Of a stretch of 64,000 nt of DNA, positions 1 to 12,807 are shown piece by piece. A program made the translations under genes and the position numbers. Positions within the stretch are counted from its first letter, which is position 1, and each line of letters starts with the position of its first letter. Below the pieces are notes generated by a model. The model was not told where the DNA came from. It made no database searches and saw only the letters and a list, made by a program, of their open reading frames with translations. Source of the stretch: Macrobrachium rosenbergii (taxonomy: Eukaryota > Arthropoda > Malacostraca > Decapoda > Palaemonidae); the NCBI RefSeq assembly GCF_040412425.1, contig NC_089743.1, positions 81,347,471 through 81,411,470 on the forward strand, written 5' to 3'.

Positions 1-521
1 AAAAAAAGAAAATCATATTTTTAAACAAAGAAATTTCTTTATCAACATTTGTTTCAGCTTTCGGGAGGATGGTGGAAGATAAATATTACGACTGGGACTT
101 TTCTGTTTAGTCATTGGGTAATCCCTTTATTCAGTGCCAAGTAGCCGATGTTCACTTGTTGCTTTGGTGAGGAAGCTTCAATGTCTGCTTTGGTAGGCCT
201 ATATCTGTATTGTTAGCTAGGGGTACAGAGGGCTATTGGCAAATTAAGGTTTTTCCTCTTTTATTGGTTTATTTCCAAACTTCTTTCTTCATGTCGACAT
301 AAAAAGTAATTGAGCGGAATATAAATCAAGCACTTAGGCTTTAGCGTCTTGGTGTGCTATGCAGAACAGGAGAGAAGGAATGTATGAACTAGATGATTTA
401 AAGAGTAATTCTGCGCTCTATGTATTTTCTCATTATTTGAGATGAAATTGCAATTAGTTACTGAATGGGAAGAGAATGTCATTGCTTTGGAAAGACTGAA
501 ATGTAATACATCTATAATACA

Positions 522-523
<2 letters not shown>

Positions 524-579
<56 letters not shown>
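524..579. repeat. (AT)n microsatellite
   Basis: An uninterrupted AT dinucleotide run of about 56 bp. The short frame crossing it encodes only an alternating Tyr-Ile string and is not a gene. Confidence 0.97.
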
Positions 580-582
<3 letters not shown>

Positions 583-1548
583 AAATTTCATGTGCAACAT
601 TATTTCCAAAACTATAATACAGCCTACAAACATATGCGTCTGTCATTTTATCAGATACTATCTTTTATTTACACATAATGAGTAAGTGAATATATTGTCC
701 TCTCTCACCCCAGTTCTGGAATAGAAATTCATCAGTCATCGTTCCCCCTCAGGCAAACAAATGATAATTTCATATTTGTATAAGTCGTCCTTTGTCTCGT
801 ATCACTTTCAGAGGATAAACGCATTAACCGGGTGGCTTGTTCGGATGTGAGTATACTCTTACGATTTGTCTCCATCCTGTGACGCGATATCATTTTTATG
901 ATATAGTTTCATCCTGTGACTCGACTTGATATAACACCTGTTTGGCAAGTATCTTTTGTCACGTGAGAAAGAGAACCCAATTATACTTACATAAAAATGG
1001 GCTTTTCCATATTTACATTTATATTTGATAGAGCTCATACGATATGCGTCATTGTCTCGGTGTGTGTGTCCGTAATAATTGTCCAACTGAATCATCTGTC
1101 TGCCACTGGGGTCAGAGCTCGAGAATGGGTGTGTGACATAAACCGCCAGAATAATAATTATGATGGGTGGTGGGGCCTGTAGAATTTTTACGACGACAAT
1201 AAAGTTATCTTGAACTTCACACTGAATGAGAAACATGACGAAGATGCAGTCATGAACCCCATAATAAATGAGAAACGAAACACAAAAGCAGTATTGAACT
1301 CGGCTTTAAGAACTGGCTTGATTCAGTGATTCTTTTTCCTTCAGCGTTACCCTAATCTTAATTATAGGATTTTTCTGCTTACTAACTCTTTCCTCTTATC
1401 AGCTCTTCTTCTTCCTAGGTTTTCTTAATGATTCAACGAAGTCCTCCATTTAGAGAAAGCATCGCAGTCTTTATCACGCACTGTTATGTCTTGGTGGCAT
1501 TTTTCACGTTTCACATATAATGTGGAATTTATGATTGTTTACTGTCAT

Positions 1549-1621
1549 GCAAACGTTCAGAACCAGCTCTTTGCTTTGGTGTTTTTTTTATCTTTCTAAG
1601 GCAAACGTTCAGAACCAGCTC
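1549..1621 (+). repeat. Short direct repeat, ~52 bp spacing
   Basis: The string gcaaacgttcagaaccagct occurs at 1549 and again at 1601, identical over about 21 bp, separated by a T-rich spacer. This is a local duplication with no coding meaning visible. Confidence 0.85.
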
Positions 1622-2477
1622 TTGTTCATTTGCGCAGGCGTACTCATGCATGTGCATGCAAGCACATACATGCATGTATGCATGACATTCTCTCATTTAA
1701 ATGATTTGACACGCTGCAAGTAATTTCACTGTGAATCCCTTCCCTGCTCATTAGTGCAATTTTTTTTATAATCGTATATGCTGATATGCTCGTACTATTG
1801 TATGTATATGTTTTTCTATATAATGATGCCGAGCTGGAGGTAACCCAGCCTCTTTTTCCAACCCACATCTGAATAAAAAATGAGAAATTGGAGTAAAAAA
1901 AAACCAGTGTGTGCGATGTGATGTGCTTTAAATTCTTTCCCCCCCAAAAATGCGGAGATTTCAATAACAATTATTCATATTTAATCAAATATGAACGTGT
2001 CGTTGGGAAAATGAATCATGCAACAAAATCTCTTTCAACAAATGACTCTTTACTTAAACCTTTAGGTCTTATTTAGTAAGTGTCTCAGAGGCATATTCAT
2101 CATAAGATCTCAGTCTATTTGTTTGGTTCTTTACTTAGAACAACAAAGAACGCAGTCTGAAAGTACACAAATGAGAGGTGTTCAAAGATCTGCTAATTTA
2201 AGTATGCATTAAAGATATGAAATAATACTTGACATTGTTACTGAATAGATAATAAATGTAGTCACATAATACATACAAATTTCTGTGTCAATATCAATTA
2301 CTAACAATGACAATATGCTTCCAACAGGTATGTGATAAAATTGCCAATATCTAGCTTGCAAATGGAAGTTTCTTAATAAGGAAACTAACTCCATAACATA
2401 GTTATCAGTATAAACAATAAAGGGAAGTGACCTTTCAAGTAGAATTGCCCATAATCGTATATTCATTAACTAAATTT

Positions 2478-5365
2478 ACTTTTACATCGGAATGGGCATC
2501 CGGCCATAAAATCCAGCCAAAACCAAATATGACAGTTGACTTTCATCAGAAATCGGATATTGTTAGGGCGTTCTCGTAGGCGACGCGCAGCGGCCTCGCC
2601 TGCCCCCTGTGATAAATGGGCAAGGGTTACTGGGTAGTAGGAGTCCCTGGTTAAAGAAGCGAGTCCAAAAAATGAGAAGAGTGAGGAGGAGAAAGATGGC
2701 GGTAGCTTTGAGAGTTGGAACTTTGAACGTGGGAACGATGACTGGAAAGGGAAGAGATATCATATCTGATGGAAAGAAGGATAAGCATTTTGTGTGTACA
2801 GGAGACTAGATGGAGGGGAAATAAGGCGAGAGAGCTGGGATGTGGATATAAGCTGCTATACAGTGGAACAAATAAGGAAGGTAGGTATGGAGTGGGAATA
2901 ATTCTATCAAAAAGCTTAAAAGACAGCATAATAAGCGCGAAGAGGACAAGTGACAGAGCAATGGTTGTGAAACTGCCTAGATGAAAAAATAGTCAGTATC
3001 GTGAGTGTTTATGCCCCTCAAGCAGGATGTGATGAAGTTGAGAAAGTGGCGTTTTGGGAGGAAATGGATCGACAGTTGAGTGAAATACCCGCAGAAGAGA
3101 GATTATTTATTGGTGGTGACATGAATGGACATGTAGGAAGAACCAGGGATGGTATTGAGAGGGTGCATGGTGGCTTGGGAGTTGGAGAGAGAGAAGACGT
3201 GGGTGAAAGAGAGTTGTGGACTGTGCAGTGTCATTTAATTTGGCTGTTGTCAGCAACTGGTTTGAAAAGAAAGATAATCAGTACATCTCATACAAGAGTG
3301 GAGCAGGAGAAAGTCAAATTGACTTCTTCATGTGCAGAAGATCACATCTGTGGGAGGTGAGAAATGGAGAGTGTGTGGCAGCACAGCACAGGGTGGTGGT
3401 AATGGACTTGGAAATAAAGAACACAGTAAATGGTAGGCCTGCACGTGTCCCATCAACAATCAAGTGGTGGAAGCTGCCACAAGAGAAGGAAGCGAGGCAG
3501 GAATTTAAGGAGAGAGTATTGAGGGAAGTTAGATTGCTAGAGGGAGTGCAAGAATGGTGGAATCACAACAAGATGGTGATAAAGAGAGTGGGAGGAGAGG
3601 TGTTGGGAAAGACATCTGGAAAGAAACCTCCTGACGATAAGGAAATCTGGTGGTGGAATGATGAACTGAAATTCACAGAATTGCAAAGTCGAGGGACAAG
3701 AACACCAAAGACTACTCCCATATGAAACAGGTTAAGGATGGAAATGGAGTGGTCTTATGCAACGAGGATAAGATAAAGAAGAGGTGGAAGGAATATTATG
3801 AACACCTGTTAAATGAAGAAAATTCTAGAAAATTCTTTGAATATGGATTCCAGAACCTTGGTATGACACATACTATTAGCAGGAAGAAAGTAAAGAAGGC
3901 ACTAAAAAAGATGGAAAATGGTAAAGCAATAGGACCATATGGAATTCCTGCAGAGGTGTGGGAGAAGAAGGAGTAGACATGCTGTGGGACTTAGCAGAGA
4001 AAATATACAATCAGGAAAAGATACCAAAAAAATTGGAGAGAAAGCTTTATTGTTCCTATCTATAAAGAGAAGGGTGACATCTAGTATTGTGCAAGCTACA
4101 AGGGGAATAAAGTTAATGTCTCACACCACGAAAATCTGGGAAAGAATAATGGATCAAAGAATTAGAAAAGAAACATCTGTAGGTGAAAAACAGTTTGGTT
4201 TCATGCCAGGAAAAGGAAAGACATGCAGTGTTTGCCCTCCAACAGATGATGAAAAAACACCTGGAAAGGCAGAAAGGACAGCACATAGTATTCATAGATC
4301 TGGAAAAGGCACACGATAGAGTACCACGTCAAGAGGTTTGGAGGCGCATGCGACTAAAGGGAACACCGGAGAGGTATGTGAGGTTGGTCAAAGAGATGTA
4401 TGAATGAGCAAAAACGCAGGTTAGAAGTAGTGTTGGGTCAACTGAATGGATACCAGTACGAGTTGGTTCACATCAGGGATCTGCTTTAAGTCCACATCTT
4501 TTTGACCTGATAATGGATGTGCTATCTCAAGGAATAAGAGATCAATCTCCCTGTTGCATGTTGTTTGCTGATGACATCGTGTTATGCAGCACCAACAGAG
4601 GGGTACCGGAGTCAAAACTAGAGCAATGGGGGAAGGTCATGAAAGACCAAGGTTTAAAGATCAGTAGGAAGAAGACTGAGCACCTAAGTTTTAATGAAGA
4701 TCAAGACTCCGAGATTAGTATGGAAGGGACGAGGTTGAACCGAGTAGACAAATTTAAGTATCTTGGTTCAACAGTGGCTGATGATGGAAACTTGGATGCA
4801 GAAATAACACGCAGAGTGCAGACTGGATGGAAAAATTGGAGAAAGATGTCAGGTGTCTTGTGCGACCGCAGAATCAATATAAAGGTTAAAGGAAGAGTGT
4901 ATAAGACAGTAGTGAGACCAGCTTTGATGTATGGAGCAGAAACATGGCCGGTAAAGAGAGTGCGAGAGAAAAAATTGGATGAGATAGAGATGAAAATGCT
5001 CAGGTGGATGTGTGGAGTAACAAAAATGGACAGGATAAAAAATGAAAGAATAAGAGGAACTACTAAAGTCGTAGAACTATCAAAGAAGGCCCAGCAAAGA
5101 AGACTGCAGTGGTATGGCCATGTGATGAGAAGGTATGAAACATATGTAGGGAGGAGAGTGATGCAGATGGAGGTGCCTGGTGCGAGAGCAAGAGGAAGTC
5201 CAAACGAAGGTGGATGGATGTAGTCAGAGAAGTTATGAGAGACAAACAATTGTCAGAGGACGATGTTATGTGACCGAGCCAGGTGGAGGAAAGCTGTCAG
5301 AAACATCGACCCCACAAAGAAGTGGGAAAAGATGCAGAGAAAGAAGAAGACTTTTACATCAGAAT
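2478..5365 (+). mobile_element. RTE-like non-LTR retrotransposon (LINE), decayed
   Basis: An apurinic-like endonuclease followed by a reverse transcriptase on the plus strand, spread over several overlapping frames, so the single original reading frame is broken by frameshifts and stops. The block is bracketed by a 16-bp string, acttttacatcggaat (2478-2493) and acttttacatcagaat (5350-5365), that differs at one base. I read this as a probable target-site duplication. The 5' end carries a GGGCATCCGGCCATAAAA segment. Alternatively the 3' end lies near 5440, where an atgatgatga tail of the type seen on RTE elements occurs. The clade (RTE-like) is inferred from motif order and the C-terminal RRLQWYGHVMRR signature. 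Confidence 0.85.
2698..3725 (+). pseudogene. LINE endonuclease domain, frameshifted
   Basis: Encodes the endonuclease that would nick the target DNA for target-primed reverse transcription. Motifs in order are LRVGTLNVGTMTGK near 2704, LCVQETRWRG near 2790 (the catalytic E of the family), a VYAPQAG string near 3008, IGGDMNGHVG near 3110 (the GDxN motif) and SQIDFFMCRRS near 3311 (the SxxDH-region equivalent). They lie in at least three frames: one break is near 2785-2805, another at 2981-3001 and another around 3216-3360. No intact product is possible from this copy. The family assignment is secure; activity is excluded by the breaks. Confidence 0.85.
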
Positions 5366-5400
5366 TCAATTTGTTGGCCATTGTACAACACCACGGAATC
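3722..5400 (+). pseudogene. LINE reverse transcriptase domain, frameshifted
   Basis: The reverse transcriptase half of the same element. Visible pieces are a KMENGKAIGPYGIPAEVW block near 3910-3960, VFIDLEKAHDRVPR near 4290-4330 (region around the first catalytic Asp), CCMLFADDIVLCS near 4553-4590 (the catalytic DD pair), a YLGSTVADDG block near 4758 and the terminal RRLQWYGHVMRR near 5098-5133. Stops or frameshifts occur near 3974, 4317, 4405 and 5221, after which the frame continues as a short basic tail to about 5350. The catalytic residues survive but the frame does not. Confidence 0.87.
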
Positions 5401-8400
5401 CTAAATCTAGCTTGTATTGTAATGTTCAAAACTGAAATATGATGATGACAATAACAAAAAAGCATCGAAAGTAATTTAGGAATACCTACAATTCAAACGT
5501 CCTAACTGATCCTTACAGAATCTGTTCTGGAGTGAAGAAACAGGGAAATTTTAAGACCCAGCACCACCACAGCAAGTGGAAAGTGATAGAAGGTAAACAG
5601 TATCTCAGTAATAAAAAGAAAAAAAAGAGACCAGTTCTTCGTGTAACTTTAGCCTTGTTTAGGAAATCGTTCTTTATGAAAGTTGTCTAAAACAGACTGC
5701 ATGATTAACTATCTCAGTAGACTGAGATAGTTCGTGACACTAGCTCCAAGTAATTCTTTCCAATGGAAATTTAGAATCGTTTACTCAAGAAAACTGAACT
5801 AATTATTGTGTAATTCTGTTTACAAAAACCATCTAAAAATAAATTTTACTTTGCACAAAACAACTAAAAGTCATCATCGTCCAAAACAATACTAAAATCA
5901 TTTTTCCAAGAGACCTCACCTAAAACAAATTTTGTTGTAAAACTCCGAAAAGTTACTTTGTTTACAACACTTTTCGTCCTGACAGCACTCAAATAAAAAC
6001 AGCTTAAAATATTTACTTAGAAACTCAAACCATAATATTTTTTCCGTACAAATGTCAAAGACGTTTATGACATGCTTTACCGCAGTGTAACTGCACCTTT
6101 AGATATCTTTGCACTCGAATGAAGAAAGGTGAGCAGACTCTGCGGAATCCCTGCTTAAATGAAAGCTTTAAGGACAAAGTTTGTGTTCACATTATATCCA
6201 CCTTTGATAGGGGTGCATATGTCACTTATAACAGAAGATTGCCGGTTTACTACTAAAAAATCAAAACCTATAGAGGAAAATTATTATACATTATCGAAAG
6301 CGTGCCTTTCCTTTTTCTGTTTTTCAGATATGTTCAGTTATCGCTAAAACTGTCTTAATTGAGTATGACAAGACATTAGGTTTATTTTTGGAAGACGGCC
6401 AACATCTCCATCAAAGCACAACAAAATTAGTTAAACTTACAACAGAATAATTCTCAGATATTATACGTCAGGTAATCTTGGAATCATATCAATGGCCTGC
6501 TGGACGTACATGTTTCAGTAATATATGCAAAATTGATCTTATCCCTCTTGAATGGAATTATGCCACAGAATACAAATTTACGTAGCCTCGTTGTATACAA
6601 AATTTGTTTTTGTGAATTTTTTTTTTATTTAGCAGGATGTTCACAGATTTACAGTTAATTTCTTGATGCTTGTAATGAAGAAAAAATTTAACTTTGTTTC
6701 ACTGGAATATAGGCTGTTCCTGAATCTTAAAGACTCATTTGTATTTACTTACGGGTACAAAAGCAAATAAGATTTAATATCCTGAAAGTTAAGATCCAAC
6801 TTTCGTAATTCGCTTGCGTGTTCTATCATAAATCGAATTATATTATCTTGTTAACGTGCCATTGACTTGGTAATTGCAGAAAAACATTCAGTAGTCAGCA
6901 GCTTACATAAACGATTTGATGTCATAACACCTAAACTCTGCAGCTTTTATATATATATAAATATATAGCGCTGATGACTGCTTAAATTGTTTATTACGAG
7001 GGCTATGATGTCAGCACGTTTTCTTGAATTCCATAAGATACATTCTACTACATTTTGTAATTTCTACTAATGACTGTATCGTACTGTGCATACAAGTATG
7101 CATAATTTTTCATTGTCTCATTTTTTGCAGCATGTAACTTATTCTGCTGGAAACACTACAGGGACCACATTTGTTTGATTTGTACATTTTATTGGAATTT
7201 TACGAAGCGCTGGCAATGATTTCTTCTAGAACTCGAATCTTACTTTTAAGTTTCATTTCGTCTACATATTGTGTGTACTCAGTTTAAACAAGATATTGAC
7301 ATATGTTCGCAAATTCTCATTAGATGATTATCACAGTACTGTAATAAAACATAGAATATAAAAGGGAGAGCATGAAAAAAACAACCAGTGCTTGTAGGAC
7401 GCGTAGACAAAGCTGCGTGATTCAAAGCGTCCTTGTGATTGGGTGATGACAATACCTCTACAGCAGGATCGCATCGAAAGACTCGAAAAGTAAATTAGGT
7501 AGGATTTTATCACTTTCGGTAAACTGGCGCATTACATTTCAGCTGAGCTTGCGAAACTTCGTTTTTGCCATTATGTCCAAATTTATGCTAAATACCTGCA
7601 CAGAAAAAGTGTATAGCCATATTAGTATCCCTAACCCTGATGGGGCCGTTTCGTTTGGTGTGTAACTTTTGTAACCCCCTTCTGACATAACCGAATCACT
7701 TTTCTTAGATGATAATGTTCTGTCTTTACTGCTGTTATTATCTGAACATTTATAATAAGATGTTCAGTTTGCATATAATACCTTTATTAACTAAGGAATT
7801 AGGACAATCAGAAGGCTATAGTGGTAAGTTTGTCCAACAACTAACAATGAATTCCACTGGTCTTGCCTTTATTTATACCATTACCCCGCTGAAAAATAAG
7901 CTGTTACAACAGAATTTAAATTAACTGCGACATTTTTTTTACTAAACGATTTATTTTAAAAGAGATCAGATAAGTCTGGATGAGTTTTTTTATTAAATAA
8001 AATATAAGATTTTGATATTCTAATTCTGTTTCTGCAAATAAGAGGCCGTTATGTTTTTATGTGTTTTTGGAAATCATTTTTGACGATTTTAAGGAAAAGC
8101 CACTGCTCTCTTTCATGATACTGGAATGTTAAATATTTTTCTAGGATATATTATATTGTGTTTCATATCAAGCCAGCTCTATAATGGTCATGCCAATACG
8201 GAGAAAAATACTGAAAAATACTTTAATTTACCATAAATCAGTCAGTTTCCGTTTTCTGTTGAATACAACCGAACACACCTGTCCTGTCCTTAGTACTGAA
8301 AACATTCGCCATTTTATGCGCTTAACGTTGTTTATTTTGTCCAGGGGTTTTCAGTTTGACGTATTGCTGAAGAAGTTGTAGAATTGCTCAAATTTGAAAG

Positions 8401-8929
8401 TTAAAAAGACTAACAACAGCTAAATGGACGTTTTATAATACGTGAGTATCGTGAAGGGTTCGTTGTAGTTAGTCGTATGTTGTAGAACCGTGTGAGGCAA
8501 GGCTAAGTGAGGTAACTTGTAAATTTATAATTGAGCAGGTAACCTAATGAATGTAAAATAGCCCTTAGAGGCTTACGCTAAATTTTCTGATACTTGAAAT
8601 TTTGATTAATTTGGACGTTCATTTACCTCGGATGTATATTTTTGGTAACTTTTTACATTCATAATTACTTGGTGTAGGAAATATGGTTCTATCAGAACCA
8701 TGTTAGGTTTTAATGTGCTTTGGGTAAATTTTAGTGAGAACCATTAACATAGATTACCTTTCGTGTTTTGACTAGTAATTAACATATTCGTATTTATTAA
8801 TATGTGTCTTGAATATGCATTTCAGTAACACAGGACCCACTAATATCCTACTGTGGGAAGAGGGTTTTCGTTCGGTGGGGAAACACAAATTGAGTGAAAT
8901 ATTAGGGTGTGGGGCCCTTACATAGCTAT
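5366..8929. other. Non-coding stretch, no gene supported
   Basis: AT-rich sequence with many stops in all frames and no recognisable protein. It includes a small perfect hairpin at 5707-5732 (arms aactatctcag / ctgagatagtt, 4-base loop) and a short AT run near 6947-6967. No splice-bounded exons, RNA genes or element termini were recognised. Confidence 0.55.
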
Positions 8930-9295
8930 ACCTCCACCCCCCCCTTTAGACCCCACCTAACCTAACCCAGGGCTCTGTAAAGTTAAGCTTATAATAGGGT
9001 TGTGACCTAACCTGACCTAACTTGGATGTCAGTTCCTTGCTTAGAAGCCCCCATGTTGAGTCCCCCCACTACCCACCTCCACCTAACTTAACCTAGGGCA
9101 CTGGGTCCTTACCAATCCAGGGGCTTCAGACCCCCCAGACCTCCCACCTAGCGTAACCTAGGGTGCTCAGTCCTTTCTTAGATGGGAGGGTGCCTTTGTC
9201 CCTTTGTGGGCTCCTGCCCTAACCTAACCTAGGGATTTGTAGATTAATATGAATAAGGTTGCACCCTAAACTAACCTAACCTGACATAGGCCACT
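8930..9295 (-). repeat. Degenerate telomere-like (CCTAA)n-rich repeat
   Basis: CCTAACCTAA-type strings recur at about 8948, 9008, 9086, 9220 and 9270 (for example cctaacctaaccc, cctaacctgacctaac). They are separated by C/G-rich text that itself partly repeats (cctaggg... cactgggtcctt, ctcagtcctt, cactgggtcttt). The complement, TTAGG, is the usual arthropod telomere unit. I read this as an interstitial, diverged telomere-like block rather than a chromosome end, because unique sequence continues on both sides. Confidence 0.6.
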
Positions 9296-10317
9296 GGGTC
9301 TTTGTGCAGGGCGTTACTTGGGTAGATCTAAGTAGTAGCTCTGCGGCGGCTGTTTCTTTCTAACTTGACTTTTTCTACAGTTTTTTGGTTGCTAATTTTC
9401 GATTTTCCTTCAGTTTTTGTCGCACGAATGTAATTAACCTGTAATTAATCCCTGAAGTCCATCCAACAAGGGGTTTCCATACGCGATCTTCACAAGACAG
9501 AGCATGGGTACATCTGTTTGGAACGGTTCATACCCTGTCCAGCAAGTGCAATAACTTGTTAACGTATGGGTACCGTCCTCCCCGAGCCAGTACTAAACAT
9601 GGCAAAGGGACATTCCATTTGGCTGACAACAAATGCACCGCCAGTGTCAGAAGCCCAAAAAGTGTAGAAAAAACCAGTTTCCAAGGTAAAAACAGGCGCG
9701 GAGATAATACTTAGAATTACCGTTACTTGAGACACATTCAATAAACTTATACCATTCAGAATCTTCAGGAGTTATTGTGGTCTTATGTTGATGTTGGAGG
9801 CTGCTAGATCTCTGATTGAGGTGGAGAGAACAAACTTGCTACTATAAAAAACTGTATAGCAACTGGTCCCAAAAAACTTAGTAATGAAGAGAAACCTAGG
9901 TTTGTGTAGGGCTGTTTGCCCAGCCTTAATCCACTCTTTAAGCTCTTTCCATAGACGATATATATTTTGGGTATGTATTTGTGGATTAGAGGGATACGGT
10001 ACACAAAATTTTCTGAGTGATTAACTGTCTGGTGACTTGTTGGCAGATAACTTACTGCTGATAATAATGCTACCAGCCTTAGTTTTCAGCCAGAGGCACT
10101 AAGGTGGCAGCATTATGTTTAAGAGCCACTTATTTTCATTTGCCAAAATGCTATTCGTCAGTTGTGACGCCTACAACTACAACTAGCCCACCAATAAATT
10201 CTTCATTAGAGAAAGCGTAATCAGCGACTTCAGGACAAAGGTTCTCTCAAACATCACTAGGTTTTGAGGGATGTCAAGACACCAAGTAACTGTATGGTGA
10301 TCCCGAGACATATTCAA
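9296..10317. other. Non-coding stretch
   Basis: No convincing frame or element terminus. Short minus-strand frames at 9559-9741 and 9804-10004 have no recognisable content. The stretch ends at the palindrome described separately. Confidence 0.5.
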
Positions 10318-10408
10318 CAAATGATTCACAAATAATATTAATATCCACACTGGAAGGTGTAATTCACACCTTCCAGTGTGGAGATTATTCTTATTTGTGA
10401 ATCATTTG
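10318..10408. repeat. 91-bp near-perfect palindrome
   Basis: Two ~45-base arms centred on position 10363 pair over their whole length with four mismatches. The outer arms read caaatgattcacaaataat / ttatttgtgaatcatttg, and the inner arms ccacactggaaggtgt / acaccttccagtgtgg. It could be a very short foldback MITE or a hairpin-forming cruciform. No target duplication is obvious. Confidence 0.9.
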
Positions 10409-11071
10409 CCTACCTTCCAGATAATTTAGAATAGAGTTGTACTTGGGTATTCTACGCAGTTAGTTAATACTGGATGTTCATGAAGGAAAGTAACTGCCTG
10501 CCCCCTCCAAAGTGTAAAAATTTGCATGAAATTTAGCAATCCAGGCAAAATAATCTAAGGAACAAGACTTGCTCAACTGCACTAAAGAAACCATGACTAT
10601 GAACTGAAGCTGGCTTTTTTATATATATAACTTACCAAGTAATTACATTGCTCACAGTTTCACTTGCCGGTAGCTTAAAATTTTGAAATTTTGCAGGTAG
10701 TGCTAGTTTGCTAGTGTAGGTGACTTGACCCCACCCACTTTCAGGGTAAAAGAGGAACAACTCAGCGGAGAGCTCAATTTGTTTCTGCCACCCTTGACTG
10801 AAGTTCAGTTGTGAGCAGTCAGCTTGGTTTTAAGATTTTGTCACTTTTCCTTACGATAAATCTTCCATTTGGTGAAGTATTGATTACTTAGGTAGCCTTC
10901 AGCATTTGTATTTATGATAGGTTTTCATTGCAAGACCTTTTGTCATGGATTAAGACATTTTTTCTTAGCTTGGAGACTTTTTTTCCACTTATTGAGACTT
11001 TTATTATTGAATTTGGAGACTTTTTTTCCTCTTATTGATACTTTTATTATTGTTGACATGTTAGCCTTGAT

Positions 11072-12807
11072 ATGTCGGGCTCAAGTTCAACTAGCTTGCG
11101 GTATTGTAACAAAGGCTGCAATACGAGACTTGCAAAAGCTACTAAGACTCATACTTTGTGCACAGACTGTAGGGGGTAAGTATGTTCAATTGATTTAACT
11201 TGTGAAGAGTGGAGAGATTGGGATGCTAAAAAATGGAAGGTTTTGAGATCTCATTTAGCTAAACTGGATAGAGACAGGAAGAGGAAGGCGGCCTCTAGAG
11301 CTGATAGTAAGACTGTAGGTAGCCTTTCTGTGAAGTCTTCTAGTGAGGATATTCCTGTATTATCTGTGTCTGTTCCCACTTTGTCTCCCATTCCCAGTCC
11401 TCCAACTATTCCACCTTCTCCTTTACCCTGGCTCCCACATTTCTGACTCCGACCCCATTGCCAGCCTCAAGTTGAAGTTTGTGTGTAATTTTGACCAAAA
11501 GATGGGTCTTATAGGGGCATTAGGGACATCGGTGAAAGCCCTTATAGATAAAGTGCAAAGTAAGAGTGTTAGTGAAGGGGTAGTGGTGGAGGTGGCTACT
11601 CGTCCGCTGGTGCTCTTAGGCAAAGGTCACTGGAGTATTCCCATGCACCTGGGAGAAGTCATACTGAAAGCCCAAGGGAGGTTGTTGGGGTCTGCCCACG
11701 GGTAGTTGTCTTCTCGGTCAGACCTGTTGTAATGTCCCAGGTCACGATAGATGGCCGTTGGAAAGGCATCTTTACGGAAGTGAGTAGGCTGTCCTTGAGT
11801 CCTGAGGCTTCCAACCCTGAGAAGAGGTGCCAATAGCGCTTTAGTGATGAGTCGCGGCCACCGAAAAGGCCTGCGGCAGACATGGTCCGCTCCCCTCTGG
11901 TGCCCTGCAAGAGGTTCTGAGAACTTTTGAACAGCCCACGACCTTCATTCAGCTTCTGGGATAGTCCAGAATGGTTTTCTTAAGAGCGCCCAGTGCTGGA
12001 ACCCAGGTGTCCTTCTTCGCGCAAACATTCTTCATCTTCCAAGCGATCTGCTTCTCGTGAGTGCGCCCAAGTGCCCAAGTGCCCTTCAGTGCCCGAGCAC
12101 CCAGCAGCGCCCGAGCACCCAGCAGTGCCCAAACATTCAGTACCCAGTCGTCCAGTTTCTTCTTGGGAGTGCCCGGCACAATCTCCGACCCGTTGGCACC
12201 AGATGCCAGGTGCTTGGCACCAACTTCTGCACACTCGTTTTCATCACTTCTTGCTGTTGAACCTGTGGATCCTTCGTTAGCGTCTATTCAGCAACAATTG
12301 GCTGACATTTTGGGCTTTTTGAAGAAAGAGTCATTGTCTGCCTAGGCCCCTTCGAAGTCCCACTTATCTCCTGTTTCGTCGGAAGAAGAGGATGTGGATC
12401 AGGGCTCTGCTCCTTCGGCCTATGCAGCCTTGTTGACTTATTTGTTGCAGAGTTTTCCTGATTTTTTCTCACCAGCAGCTCCGGCTTCTTTGGCTTCCAC
12501 ATTCTTCATGAGTAACAAGCCTGTCGACCCCTCCAGACTACCGAAGATGGTGCTCTCATCTTCCTCAAGGAAGGCCCTGAATGAGCTTGATAGTTGGTTC
12601 TCTGAGAAGAGGGAACAGGAAAAATCTTCCTTTAGTTATCCTCCTTCTCGCCCAGTCTGTTGGGGGTATTTGGCACATGCCACTGGGGAAGCTCCTTTGC
12701 TGGGAGTTGCTGCCTCTTCCCAGGGGGACTTCTCCAGTCTTATGGACTCGTCTAGGAGGTCAGCTTTCAGTGTTGCCAAGGTGATGTTTTCTCCCATAGC
12801 TTCTTAG
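11072..12807 (+). pseudogene. DIRS gag remnant (element A)
   Basis: Starts at ATG 11072 with MSGSSSTSLRYCNKGC and a Cys-rich segment ending LCTDCRG at about 11175, where a stop falls. It resumes in another frame with CSIDLTCEEW and a basic patch. The middle is Ser/Pro-rich and degenerate. The C-terminal part (12394-12807) contains SFPDFFSPAAPAS, KALNELDSWFSEKRE and GEAPLLGVAASSQGDFSSL, which align by eye with the gag of element B (NFPDSFAPAAPPS, GLKKMDAWLAEKRE, GEMFSLGVAAS). Several stops and frameshifts make it non-functional. In DIRS elements gag is the structural protein, likely RNA-binding. Confidence 0.8.

Larger units (their letters stand above)
1..2477. other. Non-coding stretch, no gene supported
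   Basis: Low-GC sequence with only short, low-complexity open frames on both strands and no recognisable protein motif. Apart from the AT microsatellite and a short direct repeat listed separately, it holds a locally self-complementary ATGC-rich patch around 1644-1685 (catgcatgtgcatgc-like strings). I see no splice-bounded exon that I could defend. Confidence 0.6.

Noticed and set aside
442..678. 78-codon frame across the AT microsatellite
   Set aside because: It exists only because the AT run lacks stops; the alternating Tyr-Ile string is not a protein signature.
1644..1685. ATGCATGC-rich patch as a regulatory palindrome
   Set aside because: Only short, irregular self-complementarity; fits simple-sequence drift.
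4701..5249. 182-codon minus-strand frame
   Set aside because: Antisense shadow of the LINE reverse transcriptase C-terminus.
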